A program made the position numbers and the translations under genes. A stretch of 64,000 nucleotides of DNA from Phycisphaerales bacterium (GTDB lineage Bacteria > Planctomycetota > Phycisphaerae > Phycisphaerales > UBA1924). Shown one piece after another: positions 7,181 to 15,394 of this stretch; within the stretch, counting starts at the first letter, position 1, and every line of letters starts with the position of its first letter. Under the pieces are notes generated by a model. It did no database searches and was not told the origin of the DNA. It saw only the letters and a list, made by a program, of their open reading frames with translations. The stretch spans positions 62,001 through 126,000 of the forward strand of contig JADJMV010000006.1 in NCBI GenBank assembly GCA_016709445.1, written 5' to 3'.

Positions 7181-8188
7181 CTATCCCTGCGCGTCGAGCA
7201 CGATCCGGTACCGCGCCTTGCCGGCGTGAAGGTGTTCCAGCGCCTCGTTGACCTTCTTCATCGGGAAGATCTCCGTCGTGGGCTTGATCCCATGCCGCCC
7301 GCAGAAATCCAGCATCCTCGCGATCGTCGCCGGGCTGCCCACCGGCGAGCCCGAGATCGACTTCTGCGCCATGATCAGCCCGAACGCCGAGACCGGGATC
7401 GGTTCGAGCACCGCGCCCACCACATGCATCCGGCCCCGCGGCCCCAGCGCCCCGAGGTAGGCGTCCCAGTCGAGCGGGACGTTCACCGTCGAGATGATGA
7501 AGTCCAGCGAGCCCGCCAGCGGCGCGAGCGCCTTCGAGTCGCGGCTGTTGACCACATGGTGCGCCCCCATCGACCTCGCCTCGTCCGCCTTGGAGTCCGA
7601 CGAGGTGAACGCCGTCACCTCGCAGCCCCACTTGCTGAGGAACTGCAGCGCCAGGTGACCAAGCCCCCCGATGCCGATCACGCCCACCCGGTCCGTCGGA
7701 CGCACCCCGAACTGCACGATGGGGTTGAAGACCGTGATCCCGCCGCAGAAGAGCGGGCCAGCGGTCATCGGGTCCACCCCGGCCGGGATCGGGATCGCGT
7801 GGGCCGCCTGGCAACGCACCCGGTCGGCGAAGCCACCGTGCCGCCCGACGATCACCCCCTCGCCGGTCGGGCACAGGTTGTGGTCGCCCGACATGCACTG
7901 TCGGCAGTGCAGGCAAGCCCGGCTGTACCAGCCCACCCCCACGGTCTGGCCCACCTTCAGGTGCCGGACCTCCGGCCCGACCTGCTCGACCACGCCGACG
8001 ATCTCGTGCCCCGGCACGAACGGGTACTTCGTCATGCCCCACTCGTTGTCCCGCATGGAGAGGTCTGAGTGGCAGATCCCGCACGACCGGACCCGGATCT
8101 CCACCTCGTCCGAGCCGAGCGGACCGGGATCGAATTCGAAGGGCTTGAGGGGCTGACCGGCGGCCTCGGCGGCGTAGGCGTGGAACAT
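7181..8188 (-). CDS. Zinc-dependent alcohol dehydrogenase, cinnamyl-alcohol/YahK type
   Basis: Medium-chain NAD(P)-dependent alcohol/aldehyde oxidoreductase of the cytosol, 335 residues. The catalytic zinc site is seen in CGICHSDLSMRD (about residue 36) and GHEIVGVVEQVG. The structural zinc site is the four-cysteine loop CLHCRQCMSGDHNLC. The cofactor fold has GVIGIGGLGHLALQFLSKWG. It ends FPMKKVNEALEHLHAGKARY, typical of the YahK/AdhA group. AAGGGAG precedes the ATG at 8188. It is divergent from pheS, 77 bases away. The substrate cannot be read from the sequence. Confidence 0.9.
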   Translation of the reverse strand: MFHAYAAEAAGQPLKPFEFDPGPLGSDEVEIRVRSCGICHSDLSMRDNEWGMTKYPFVPGHEIVGVVEQVGPEVRHLKVGQTVGVGWYSRACLHCRQCMSGDHNLCPTGEGVIVGRHGGFADRVRCQAAHAIPIPAGVDPMTAGPLFCGGITVFNPIVQFGVRPTDRVGVIGIGGLGHLALQFLSKWGCEVTAFTSSDSKADEARSMGAHHVVNSRDSKALAPLAGSLDFIISTVNVPLDWDAYLGALGPRGRMHVVGAVLEPIPVSAFGLIMAQKSISGSPVGSPATIARMLDFCGRHGIKPTTEIFPMKKVNEALEHLHAGKARYRIVLDAQG

Positions 8189-8253
8189 CGGTGGACTCCC
8201 TTTCTTCCAGAGTGGTGGGGGCCCGGCCCCCGCGACCGACGATTCGAGCCCCG

Positions 8254-8259
8254 TACCAT
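8254..8259 (+). promoter_or_regulatory. TANNNT box abutting the pheS start
   Basis: TACCAT, then 6 bases, then ATG 8266, with no Shine-Dalgarno sequence. This is the same arrangement as at nine other genes in the window. Confidence 0.45.
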
Positions 8260-8265
8260 ACGCGG

Positions 8266-9297
8266 ATGCAGGAGCAGCTCAACCAGATCGAACAGTCCGG
8301 CCTCGCCGAGCTTGCCGGCGCCGCCGACCACGCGGCGCTGGACGCCTGGAAGGGCGCCTACCTCGGACCCAAGGGCCGCCTCAAGGCCGCGATGGCCGGG
8401 CTCAAGGACGTCCCCAAAGAGGACAAGCCCGCCGTCGGCCAGCGGCTGAACCAGATCAAGGTCGCATTGGAATCGGCCTTCGAGGCGAGGAAGTCGACGC
8501 TCGGCGACGCCACCTCCGACACCGCCCCCCGCCTCGACCTCACCGAGCCCGGCCTCCTCGAGAGCCACGCCCTCGGGCGCCGCCACATCATCATGCGCGT
8601 CCGCGAGGAACTCGTCGAGGTCTTCGCCCGCATGGGCTTCGACGTCGCCCAGGGCCCCGAGCTGGAGGACGACGAGCACAACTTCGTGAAGCTCAATATC
8701 CCCCCCGCCCACCCGGCGCGCGAGCCCATCGATAACTTCTACGTCGACCAGCCCGGCCAAGTCAGCACCCCCCGCATGCTCCGGAGCCAGACCTCGACGG
8801 TCCAGATCCGCGTCATGGAGGACGCCGTCGCCAAGGGGTGGGGGCCCCCCCTCAAGGTCGTCAGCCCGGGCCGCGTCTATCGCCCCGACACCGTGGACGC
8901 CACGCACTCGTTCATGTTCCACCAGATCGAGGGGCTCTACATCGACCGCGGCGTCACCATGGCCGACCTCAAGACCACCCTCTTCCAGTTCGCCCGCGCC
9001 TATTTCGGAAGGGACGCCGAGATCCGCCTCCGCCCCAGCTTCTTCCCCTTCACCGAACCGAGCGCCGAGTTCGACATGAAGATCGCCCTCCGCCCCGACC
9101 AGCCCGCCAAGTGGGTCGAGCTCGGCGGCTGCGGCATGGTCGACCCCGCCGTGCTCGAGGTCTGCGGCCTCGACCCCGAGGTGTGGACCGGCTTCGCGTT
9201 CGGCTTCGGCATCGAACGCATCGCCATGGGCCGCTACGGCATCCCCGATATCCGCATGCTCTTCGAGAACGACGTCCGCTTCCTCGAGCAGCTCTAA
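8266..9297 (+). CDS. pheS: Phenylalanine--tRNA ligase alpha subunit
   Basis: Catalytic class II subunit of PheRS, acting with PheT as an alpha2-beta2 tetramer in the cytosol. The 343-residue protein has the N-terminal tRNA-binding coiled coil (residues 1-85), class II motif 2 (GRVYRPDTVDATHSFMFHQI) and motif 3 (WTGFAFGFGIERIAMGRYGI) near the C-terminus. ATG 8266 is chosen because MQEQLNQIEQ matches the family start and a TANNNT box sits just before it; the upstream in-frame ORF lacks similarity. pheT does not follow: a strong terminator lies 44 bases after the stop. Confidence 0.96.
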   Translation: MQEQLNQIEQSGLAELAGAADHAALDAWKGAYLGPKGRLKAAMAGLKDVPKEDKPAVGQRLNQIKVALESAFEARKSTLGDATSDTAPRLDLTEPGLLESHALGRRHIIMRVREELVEVFARMGFDVAQGPELEDDEHNFVKLNIPPAHPAREPIDNFYVDQPGQVSTPRMLRSQTSTVQIRVMEDAVAKGWGPPLKVVSPGRVYRPDTVDATHSFMFHQIEGLYIDRGVTMADLKTTLFQFARAYFGRDAEIRLRPSFFPFTEPSAEFDMKIALRPDQPAKWVELGGCGMVDPAVLEVCGLDPEVWTGFAFGFGIERIAMGRYGIPDIRMLFENDVRFLEQL

Positions 9298-9340
9298 CCG
9301 GCCCCCCGGCAGGAGCCCCGCCGACGTTCCACAACGAGAA

Positions 9341-9370
9341 AGGCCCCCACCCGTAGACGGATGGGGGCCT
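9341..9370. terminator. Bidirectional terminator between pheS and ccsA
   Basis: A 13-bp stem (AGGCCCCCACCCG / CGGATGGGGGCCT, one mismatch) with a TAGA loop, lying between two convergent genes. On the minus strand it is followed by TTTCTCG, so it acts best for ccsA. The plus-strand side has no U-run. Confidence 0.8.
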
Positions 9371-9395
9371 CGCGATATGCAACCAGTTCGCCCGA

Positions 9396-11122
9396 TCAGG
9401 CCGTTGGTGCGGGAGCCTGCCCGCCCGGCTTCGAGCTGACCTTGGCCTGCTTCTCCTTCGCCGGTCCGCCCGCCTTGAGCGAACGCACGCGGACGATGCA
9501 GGCCGCCAGGAACAACAACTCGATCACGGCCCAGATCCCGACCCACTTCTCTCCGCCGGCGCCGAAGCCGTACGAGTGGAGCCCCGTCGCCATGACGTAG
9601 TTGACGCCGTAGAACGTCCACACGATCGCCACGAATCCGAGCACCGCCGCCACCGCAAGCCCGAAGTCCTTGATCCACCCGCTATACCGGGCGTGCAGCA
9701 TGATGAAGTAGACCACGATGCTGATCAGCGCCCAGGTCTCCTTCGGGTCCCAGCCCCAGAACCGGCCCCAAGACTCGGCCGCCCAGACGCCGCCCAGGAT
9801 CGTGCCCGCTGTCAGGAGCACCAGCCCGACCTGCATCAGCCGGTACGTCTGCACGATCAGCCGCGCGTGCGGGTCCGCGCCCTCCGCGCGATCACATCCC
9901 GGATCAGGTACGCGTGCCCCAGGATCGCCGCCAGCAGGAACGCGCCGTACGACGCCACGATCGTCATCACGTGGATGATCAGCCAGTAGTTGCTCCGCAG
10001 CACCGCCGGGATCGAGTTCGTCTGGTCCGTCAGCGGCACGAGCTGCGCGAAGAGCAGCGCCACAAGGCTCGCACACAGCCCGGCCACCAGATACCAGCCC
10101 TTCCGGTTGATCGCCTGCCCGATCAGCCCGCACGCCGTCGTCACGATGCCCATCCAAAGAATGGCCTCGTACGTGTTCGAAACGGGCGGCCGGTGCAGGA
10201 TGGTGACCCGCAGCCCCAACCCCAGGGCCTGCTCGGCCACGGCCCACGCCACCGCGACGGCCGCGAGGTAGCCGAACACCTTCATACGCAGCACCCAGCG
10301 GGCCAAGATCAGGAGCAACGCCAGGATCGTCGCGATCGCCGCCATCAGCCAGGGCTTGTGGTGGTTGTAGAAATACTCCAGCCGGATATCGCGGGCCGCC
10401 GACGCGGGCAGCGGCGCGTGCGCATCGATCGTCGCCCTCAGCTTTTGCACCGCCCCGAGGACGTCGCCCTTGGCCAGGTACGCGGCCTTGAACTCGTCGA
10501 ACGCCTTCTGCACGTCCTCGTAGCCCGCCGTCCCGACCTTGGTCCCGACCGAGGCGAACTCCGGCGAGTCGGTCCGCGGGATGATCGCAAACTGCTTGCC
10601 CTGCACGAACATCGCCACGGCCATCGCCGCGGACTGGGCCGCCGCCGCGTGCCGCTCGACCTGCGTCTGCTTGGTGTCCGAGTTCTCGGCCTTGCGCTGG
10701 CCGAATCCGTCCACGATCTCGTGCAGGGTCGCGTTCCGCATCAGCTCGATGGGCTTGAAGAACTCCATGCCCTCCCCGAAGCCCAACGCCCTCTTCAGAG
10801 GCTTGTCCTCGACCGCGATCAGGGGCGACTCGCGGAATATCTCATCGGGCCGGGCGATGAGGTCGGCGAGCAACTCGACGGCGGGCCGGCCGCGGAAACC
10901 CTCGGGCCCCCGGCTGTCGGACCAGCTCGCACGGCCGGTCAGCTCCACGGCGACGCGCCGGGCGTAGGTGTCGATCGGCATCGCGCGCCCGCCGTCCTGG
11001 ATAGCGATCGCCCCGAAGGCTTCCTGCCAGGTCTCCGGCGACTTCTCCTGGGCGCGGGCTGCCGACGACACCAACAGGACCATCGTCGCGGCTGCCATGG
11101 CAAACAGGGTTCTCAGACGCAT
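9396..11122 (-). CDS. ccsA: System II cytochrome c maturation protein CcsA/ResC, split by a frame change
   Basis: Haem-handling membrane protein that works with ResB to attach haem to cytochromes c outside the inner membrane. The first frame (ATG 11122 to a stop at 9857) carries a signal peptide ending SSAARA, a periplasmic domain and several membrane segments. Sequence of the same gene continues in another frame with YRLMQVGLVLLTAGTILGG and the tryptophan-rich haem motif WGRFWGWDPKETW, to a stop at 9396. The join lies near 9870-9890. A single indel explains it and, since the motif is intact, an assembly error is likely. The ribosome binding site GAGGAGCC overlaps the end of resB, 10 bases upstream. 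Confidence 0.85.
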
Positions 11123-11132
11123 GATCGGCTCC

Positions 11133-12842
11133 TCACTCCTTGGTGGGCGTGAACGGCACAGGGATATCGGGGTGGCCCCAACTCAGGGAACGGCTGTAGA
11201 ACGTCAGGATGATGCCCAGGACCAGCGTCGAGCACGCCACGTACATGAGCACGAGGCCGGGGTCGCGCGTCACCTGCAGCACCGTCACGTCATCTCCCAC
11301 GAACCCGGACTGGTACACCTTCCACCCGCCCTGGGTGTACGGATGATTCATGTGGATGTTGAAGTCGAACTGTGGCTTCTCGGCCGTCGTCACCTTTACA
11401 TCCGACTCGAACGCCATCGCCATCTCCGAGCCCGGATAGTCCGACTTTCGGAAATCGACCAGCTGGATCGTGAAGGGCAGCGGGTGAGTGACCGGCCCGT
11501 ACTGCAGGAACATCGTCTTCCCGCCCACATCGACTGGTGTCGGCTGGTTCCACAGCAGCGTCGCCGCCTCGCCCCCCGACACCGGAGTGACGACCAGCGC
11601 GGGCCGGTTGCTGTCTTCCTCTGGCGCTTCGACAATCTTCTGGTTCGCCTGAGCCCGCTCAAAGTCGTGCAGGATGGCGATATGGTTGTTGTCGGCGATC
11701 AGGATCCACGGCCAGTCGCCCGTGTGCTCGTACGCCTGCGGTTCCTCGCCCGGCTTGGCATATAGGGCATGGACTTTGCCGTCGGCGTCGCGCATCACCG
11801 CCAGCGTCGGGTCCGTAAACGACTCGCCGCGGTAGGTCAGCGAGAAGGGGGAGACGGTCGTGCCCTCCACCTGCTGCCGGAACGGCGATTCGCGGAATCG
11901 TTCGAACGCAATGTGCCGCTCGACCGACCCGTCCGGACCCGTGACCATGACCCGGATCGCCGGGTTCGCCGGGCCGCTGTCCCGCTCGGTCAGTCCACCC
12001 GCACCGATCGTCGCCCGCTCGAAGCGATCGATGCTCGTCACCGTCCAACCGCTCTCTCCGATCGGAGTCCCCGCCGCCGGCAGGCCGATCGGGTTGCTGT
12101 CCTTGTCCAACAGCGTGGCCTCGGCCACGGTCTGCGGCGGGGTCCAAGTCTGCCCGGTCGGAACGACCCGGACCGCGAAGGCGCCGAGGCTCGGGGCCGC
12201 CGAATCCGGGGGAATCTCGCCCACCCAGTCTCCCTCGGTGGCCCCCGGCTCGGTCGAGATCTCCACCGCGTGCAGCGGCGTCGGCGCATCGTTCGTGATA
12301 TTGGTCACCGACTTTGAATTGCCCCAGCGGGCATCGATCCGGAACGCGGCGCCGCCCACCTCGAACCGGTCACGCTTGTCCAGTGTGGTGCTGGTGACCG
12401 GCGTGAATCCCTGACCCTGGTCCCCGTGCGTCATCGACGCGACTTCACGCTTGTCCAGCTGCATGTAGCTCGAGGTCTCGCCCTCCTGCAGGACGATCCG
12501 GCCCTCGACCTTCGTGAACATGGTGTAGAACCCGACGAAGATCAGCGTAATCAGGCTGGCGTGCACGATGATGAAGCCCACGTGCTTGCGGCGCCAGGGA
12601 TAGCGAACTACGACAGACACCACCAGCGATGCGCACACAAGCAGCATCAGACCGATGAACCACAACGATCCGTAGACGGTGTGGAACGCCGCCTCCCTGC
12701 CCACGGTCGAATCAATCCACGTGCCCCAAATCAGCCCCGCGGCGACCAGCGTCAGCACCGGCACCGCGAACTTCACGCTCCCGATGAACCGGACCATCCC
12801 GCCGAGTGAAAGCCCATTCCGTCCTGGCTGGCCGTTGCTCAA
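11133..12842 (-). CDS. resB: ResB-like cytochrome c biogenesis protein
   Basis: Partner of CcsA in System II cytochrome c maturation. N-terminal membrane segments (FAVPVLTLVAAGLIWGTWI, LWFIGLMLLVCASLVVSVVV, VGFIIVHASLITLIFVGFY) are followed by a large periplasmic domain and a last membrane segment near the C-terminus (GLVLMYVACSTLVLGIILTF), the ResB layout. The start is taken as TTG 12842, which overlaps the stop of the upstream gene (TTGA) and follows GGAGA. An upstream in-frame ATG at 12896 would lie inside that gene and gives no family sequence. Length is 569 residues. Confidence 0.87.
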   Translation of the reverse strand: MSNGQPGRNGLSLGGMVRFIGSVKFAVPVLTLVAAGLIWGTWIDSTVGREAAFHTVYGSLWFIGLMLLVCASLVVSVVVRYPWRRKHVGFIIVHASLITLIFVGFYTMFTKVEGRIVLQEGETSSYMQLDKREVASMTHGDQGQGFTPVTSTTLDKRDRFEVGGAAFRIDARWGNSKSVTNITNDAPTPLHAVEISTEPGATEGDWVGEIPPDSAAPSLGAFAVRVVPTGQTWTPPQTVAEATLLDKDSNPIGLPAAGTPIGESGWTVTSIDRFERATIGAGGLTERDSGPANPAIRVMVTGPDGSVERHIAFERFRESPFRQQVEGTTVSPFSLTYRGESFTDPTLAVMRDADGKVHALYAKPGEEPQAYEHTGDWPWILIADNNHIAILHDFERAQANQKIVEAPEEDSNRPALVVTPVSGGEAATLLWNQPTPVDVGGKTMFLQYGPVTHPLPFTIQLVDFRKSDYPGSEMAMAFESDVKVTTAEKPQFDFNIHMNHPYTQGGWKVYQSGFVGDDVTVLQVTRDPGLVLMYVACSTLVLGIILTFYSRSLSWGHPDIPVPFTPTKE

Positions 12843-13324
12843 GGCAAGTCTCCGCTGGAGCCGGGCAGACTGGCGATCCAGTCCGCGAGAGCACACATTT
12901 GTAGATAATAGGTCTCTATATCCAGATTGAGAAGTGTCGCCCCGAAGAGTTCCGCGTCATCCGCCGAGACGACCGGCCCGTAGTTCACACTCGCGAGGTA
13001 ATAGCTCACCACCACTGGCCACAATTCACGCCGCGCCTCCAGGGCGGGGTGCAGCCAGAGCCGGTAGCCGTCGCTCGGACGCTCTCCGACGGGCTCCGGA
13101 AATCCAGGTTCACCCGGGCGCAGACGCTCGGTCCCGAACCTGATTTCGACGGGAAACCTGACAACCGACCGGTCTGTGAGCAGCCGCAGGAGCCCCTCGG
13201 CGTCGATCGCCGGGCCGTAACGCTCGAGGCCCCGAAGCGCCGTCGCGGCGACATGGTCCCGGAGGGCCATCTTCCCGTCCTGTTCCGTCAGCCGCTGCTC
13301 CATCCCGCTGGTCCTTGGGCCCAC
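12839..13324 (-). CDS. Uncharacterised soluble protein, first gene of the resB-ccsA operon
   Basis: I do not recognise this 161-residue protein. It has no signal peptide or membrane segment, is mixed alpha/beta in character (LWPVVVSYYLASVNYGPVVS, LFGATLLNLDIETYYLQMCA) and is acidic. Its stop overlaps the TTG of resB, so the two are translationally coupled and a role linked to cytochrome c maturation is plausible but unproven. GTG 13324 is preferred because TACCAT lies 8 bases before it; ATG 13303 is the alternative. Six residues before the C-terminal WIASLPGSSGDLP is a lone Cys. Confidence 0.75.
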   Translation of the reverse strand: MGPRTSGMEQRLTEQDGKMALRDHVAATALRGLERYGPAIDAEGLLRLLTDRSVVRFPVEIRFGTERLRPGEPGFPEPVGERPSDGYRLWLHPALEARRELWPVVVSYYLASVNYGPVVSADDAELFGATLLNLDIETYYLQMCALADWIASLPGSSGDLP

Positions 13325-13332
13325 CGATCAGG

Positions 13333-13338
13333 ATGGTA
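13333..13338 (-). promoter_or_regulatory. TANNNT box before the resB operon
   Basis: On the minus strand TACCAT, then 8 bases, then GTG 13324. This is the longest spacer of the leaderless-type set, shared with trpB. Confidence 0.4.
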
Positions 13339-13510
13339 GGTGCCGCCCCGACGCATGGCCCCCCGCGCGGGGCCGCCGACCGATAAGCACCCCCAATTCC
13401 TCCGGGATTCGTCGGTCAAGCCCGTCTGGTCATCCGCCCGCAACCGCCCCCCCCGGTGGGCCGATCTACCACTCGGAGATCTACCCACGGGGTGGATCCG
13501 GGAGGCGTCC

Positions 13511-15394
13511 TTGCACCTTCGCACCAAGATCACCGCGGCGTTTGCCGTCCTCTTCGCCGCGTTCCTCGCGGCCGACTACACCATCGAACGCCGGGTCACC
13601 TACCAGAATTTCGAGCTGATCGAGGCCCAGACCGCCCGCCGGAACCTCGACCGCTGGGTTCAGGCCACGGAGCGGGAGATCGCCCACCTCTCCGAATTCG
13701 CCGGCGATTGGACCGACTGGGACGATGCCTTCGAATTCGCTTCCACAGGCGACCCGGCCTTTGTCGAGGCCAACCTCTCGTCCGACAATTGGTTCGAGAG
13801 CTACAACATCCCGGTCCTCCTTTTCGTCGACCGCGAGGGCCGCACGATCTGGGAGCGAGTCCGCGCCGCGGAGACCGGCGCTCCCGTCCAACTGGCCCGG
13901 CTCCGAGCGGCCCTCGCCGAAGGCAGCCGACCGCTCTTGGCCGACGACAACCGGCCGATGATCCGGGGCATCCTCCCGACCTCCGAAGGCCTGCTCCTCG
14001 TCGTCTCCCGCGCGATCTTTCGCACCGATGGCTCCGGCCCGGCTGCCGGCTTCGCCATCTTCGGTCGCTTTTTCGACGACGAACTCGCCCGGACCATCGG
14101 ACGCCAGACGCTCGCCAGGGGGGCGGTCCAGAAGATGGGCGAAGTGGACCCCGCCGACGCCACGCTCCTCCCCGCAATCCGACGGGCGGCGCACGAGCCG
14201 GTGCTGCGCCGCCACGGCGGCATGCTGGCGGCCTACACCACGATGGATGATGTCTTCGGAGAGCCATCGATCGTCGTCCGGAGCGATACGCCCACGGTCG
14301 TCACCGCCCAGGGCCGCCTGGCCCTATGGATCTCGGTGATCACGCTCGGCGCGACAGGGCTCGCCGCCCTCCTCGCGCAGATCGCTCTCATCCAGAGGCT
14401 CGTCGTCCGCCCGCTCGCCGGGCTCGTCGAGCATGCCACGAACGTCGGCGCTACCGGCGACCTTTCGAAGAGGCTCAGCCGGACCGGCCGCGACGAGATC
14501 GGCGAGATGGCGAGGGCGTTCGACCGCATGGTTGTGAGCCTCGCCGAGTCGCGTGCGGCGCTGGTGGCCCGGTCGCGGGCGACCGGTCAGGCGGAGATCG
14601 CCAGCAGCGTCGCCCACAACCTCGGCAACGTGCTCAATAGCGCCGCCGTTTCCGTGGACGCCATCCAGAGGCGTCTGGCCTCGGTCCGTGTCGAGGGCCC
14701 CGCCCGGGTCGCCGGGCTCCTCCGCGACCACGGCCCAGACCTCCCCGAGTACCTCGCCTCCGAGGGGCGCCAGCTCCCCGACTACCTCGACGCGGTCTCC
14801 GCGCAGTTCGAGGCCGACCGTGCGGCCCTTCTCGAAGAGTCGGTGCGGGTGCAGGAGCAGATCCGCCACATGGACGAGATCCTCGGCGCCCAGCGCCGCA
14901 TCGCCAAGCGGGGCTCCTACACCGAATCAACCTCGGCGCGGGACATCGTCGAACGTGCCCTCGCGATCGTGCAACCCTCCTGCCGACGCCACGGCATCCA
15001 GATCGAGTCCGCACTCGAGTCCCTCCCCCCGCTCCAGACTGATCCAGTCCAGGTCGGGCAGATCCTCGTCAACCTGTTGACCAACGCCAAGGATGCGGTC
15101 CTGGCCGCCGGGCGCGAGCGCCGTCTCCGCGTGGCCGTGCGGCGAGAGGACGACGCCGTGCGCATCGAGGTCGCCGACTCGGGCTGCGGGTTCGATCCCG
15201 ATGCGACCGAGGAGCTGTTCCGCGCCGGCTTCACCAGCAAGCCGCATGGCGAGGGGCTCGGGCTCCACTACTGCGCGCTCAGCGCCCGGCAACTCGGCGG
15301 CTCACTGGAGGCCCGCAGCGACGGTCCAGGCGCCGGCGCGGTCTTCACGCTCACGCTGCCCCTGCGTCCGGGGCCATGGAAGGAGGCGGCGTGA
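13511..15394 (+). CDS. Membrane sensor histidine kinase with CHASE4 domain
   Basis: Two-component sensor of 627 residues. Layout: membrane segment 1 (about 6-25), periplasmic CHASE4 domain (about 45-230, with WTDWDDAFEFAS and SYNIPVLLFVDREGRTIWE), membrane segment 2 (about 268-293), HAMP (about 293-345), then a kinase core. The phosphoacceptor is His369 in SSVAHNLGNVLNS, the HN-x-GN variant of the H-box. The N-box QILVNLLTNAKDAV, G1 DSGCGFD and G2 GEGLGLHYCA are intact. TTG 13511 is chosen because GGGAGG lies 5 bases before it. The last codons overlap the regulator gene (GTGA), so the pair is co-translated. The ligand is unknown. Confidence 0.92.
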   Translation: MHLRTKITAAFAVLFAAFLAADYTIERRVTYQNFELIEAQTARRNLDRWVQATEREIAHLSEFAGDWTDWDDAFEFASTGDPAFVEANLSSDNWFESYNIPVLLFVDREGRTIWERVRAAETGAPVQLARLRAALAEGSRPLLADDNRPMIRGILPTSEGLLLVVSRAIFRTDGSGPAAGFAIFGRFFDDELARTIGRQTLARGAVQKMGEVDPADATLLPAIRRAAHEPVLRRHGGMLAAYTTMDDVFGEPSIVVRSDTPTVVTAQGRLALWISVITLGATGLAALLAQIALIQRLVVRPLAGLVEHATNVGATGDLSKRLSRTGRDEIGEMARAFDRMVVSLAESRAALVARSRATGQAEIASSVAHNLGNVLNSAAVSVDAIQRRLASVRVEGPARVAGLLRDHGPDLPEYLASEGRQLPDYLDAVSAQFEADRAALLEESVRVQEQIRHMDEILGAQRRIAKRGSYTESTSARDIVERALAIVQPSCRRHGIQIESALESLPPLQTDPVQVGQILVNLLTNAKDAVLAAGRERRLRVAVRREDDAVRIEVADSGCGFDPDATEELFRAGFTSKPHGEGLGLHYCALSARQLGGSLEARSDGPGAGAVFTLTLPLRPGPWKEAA

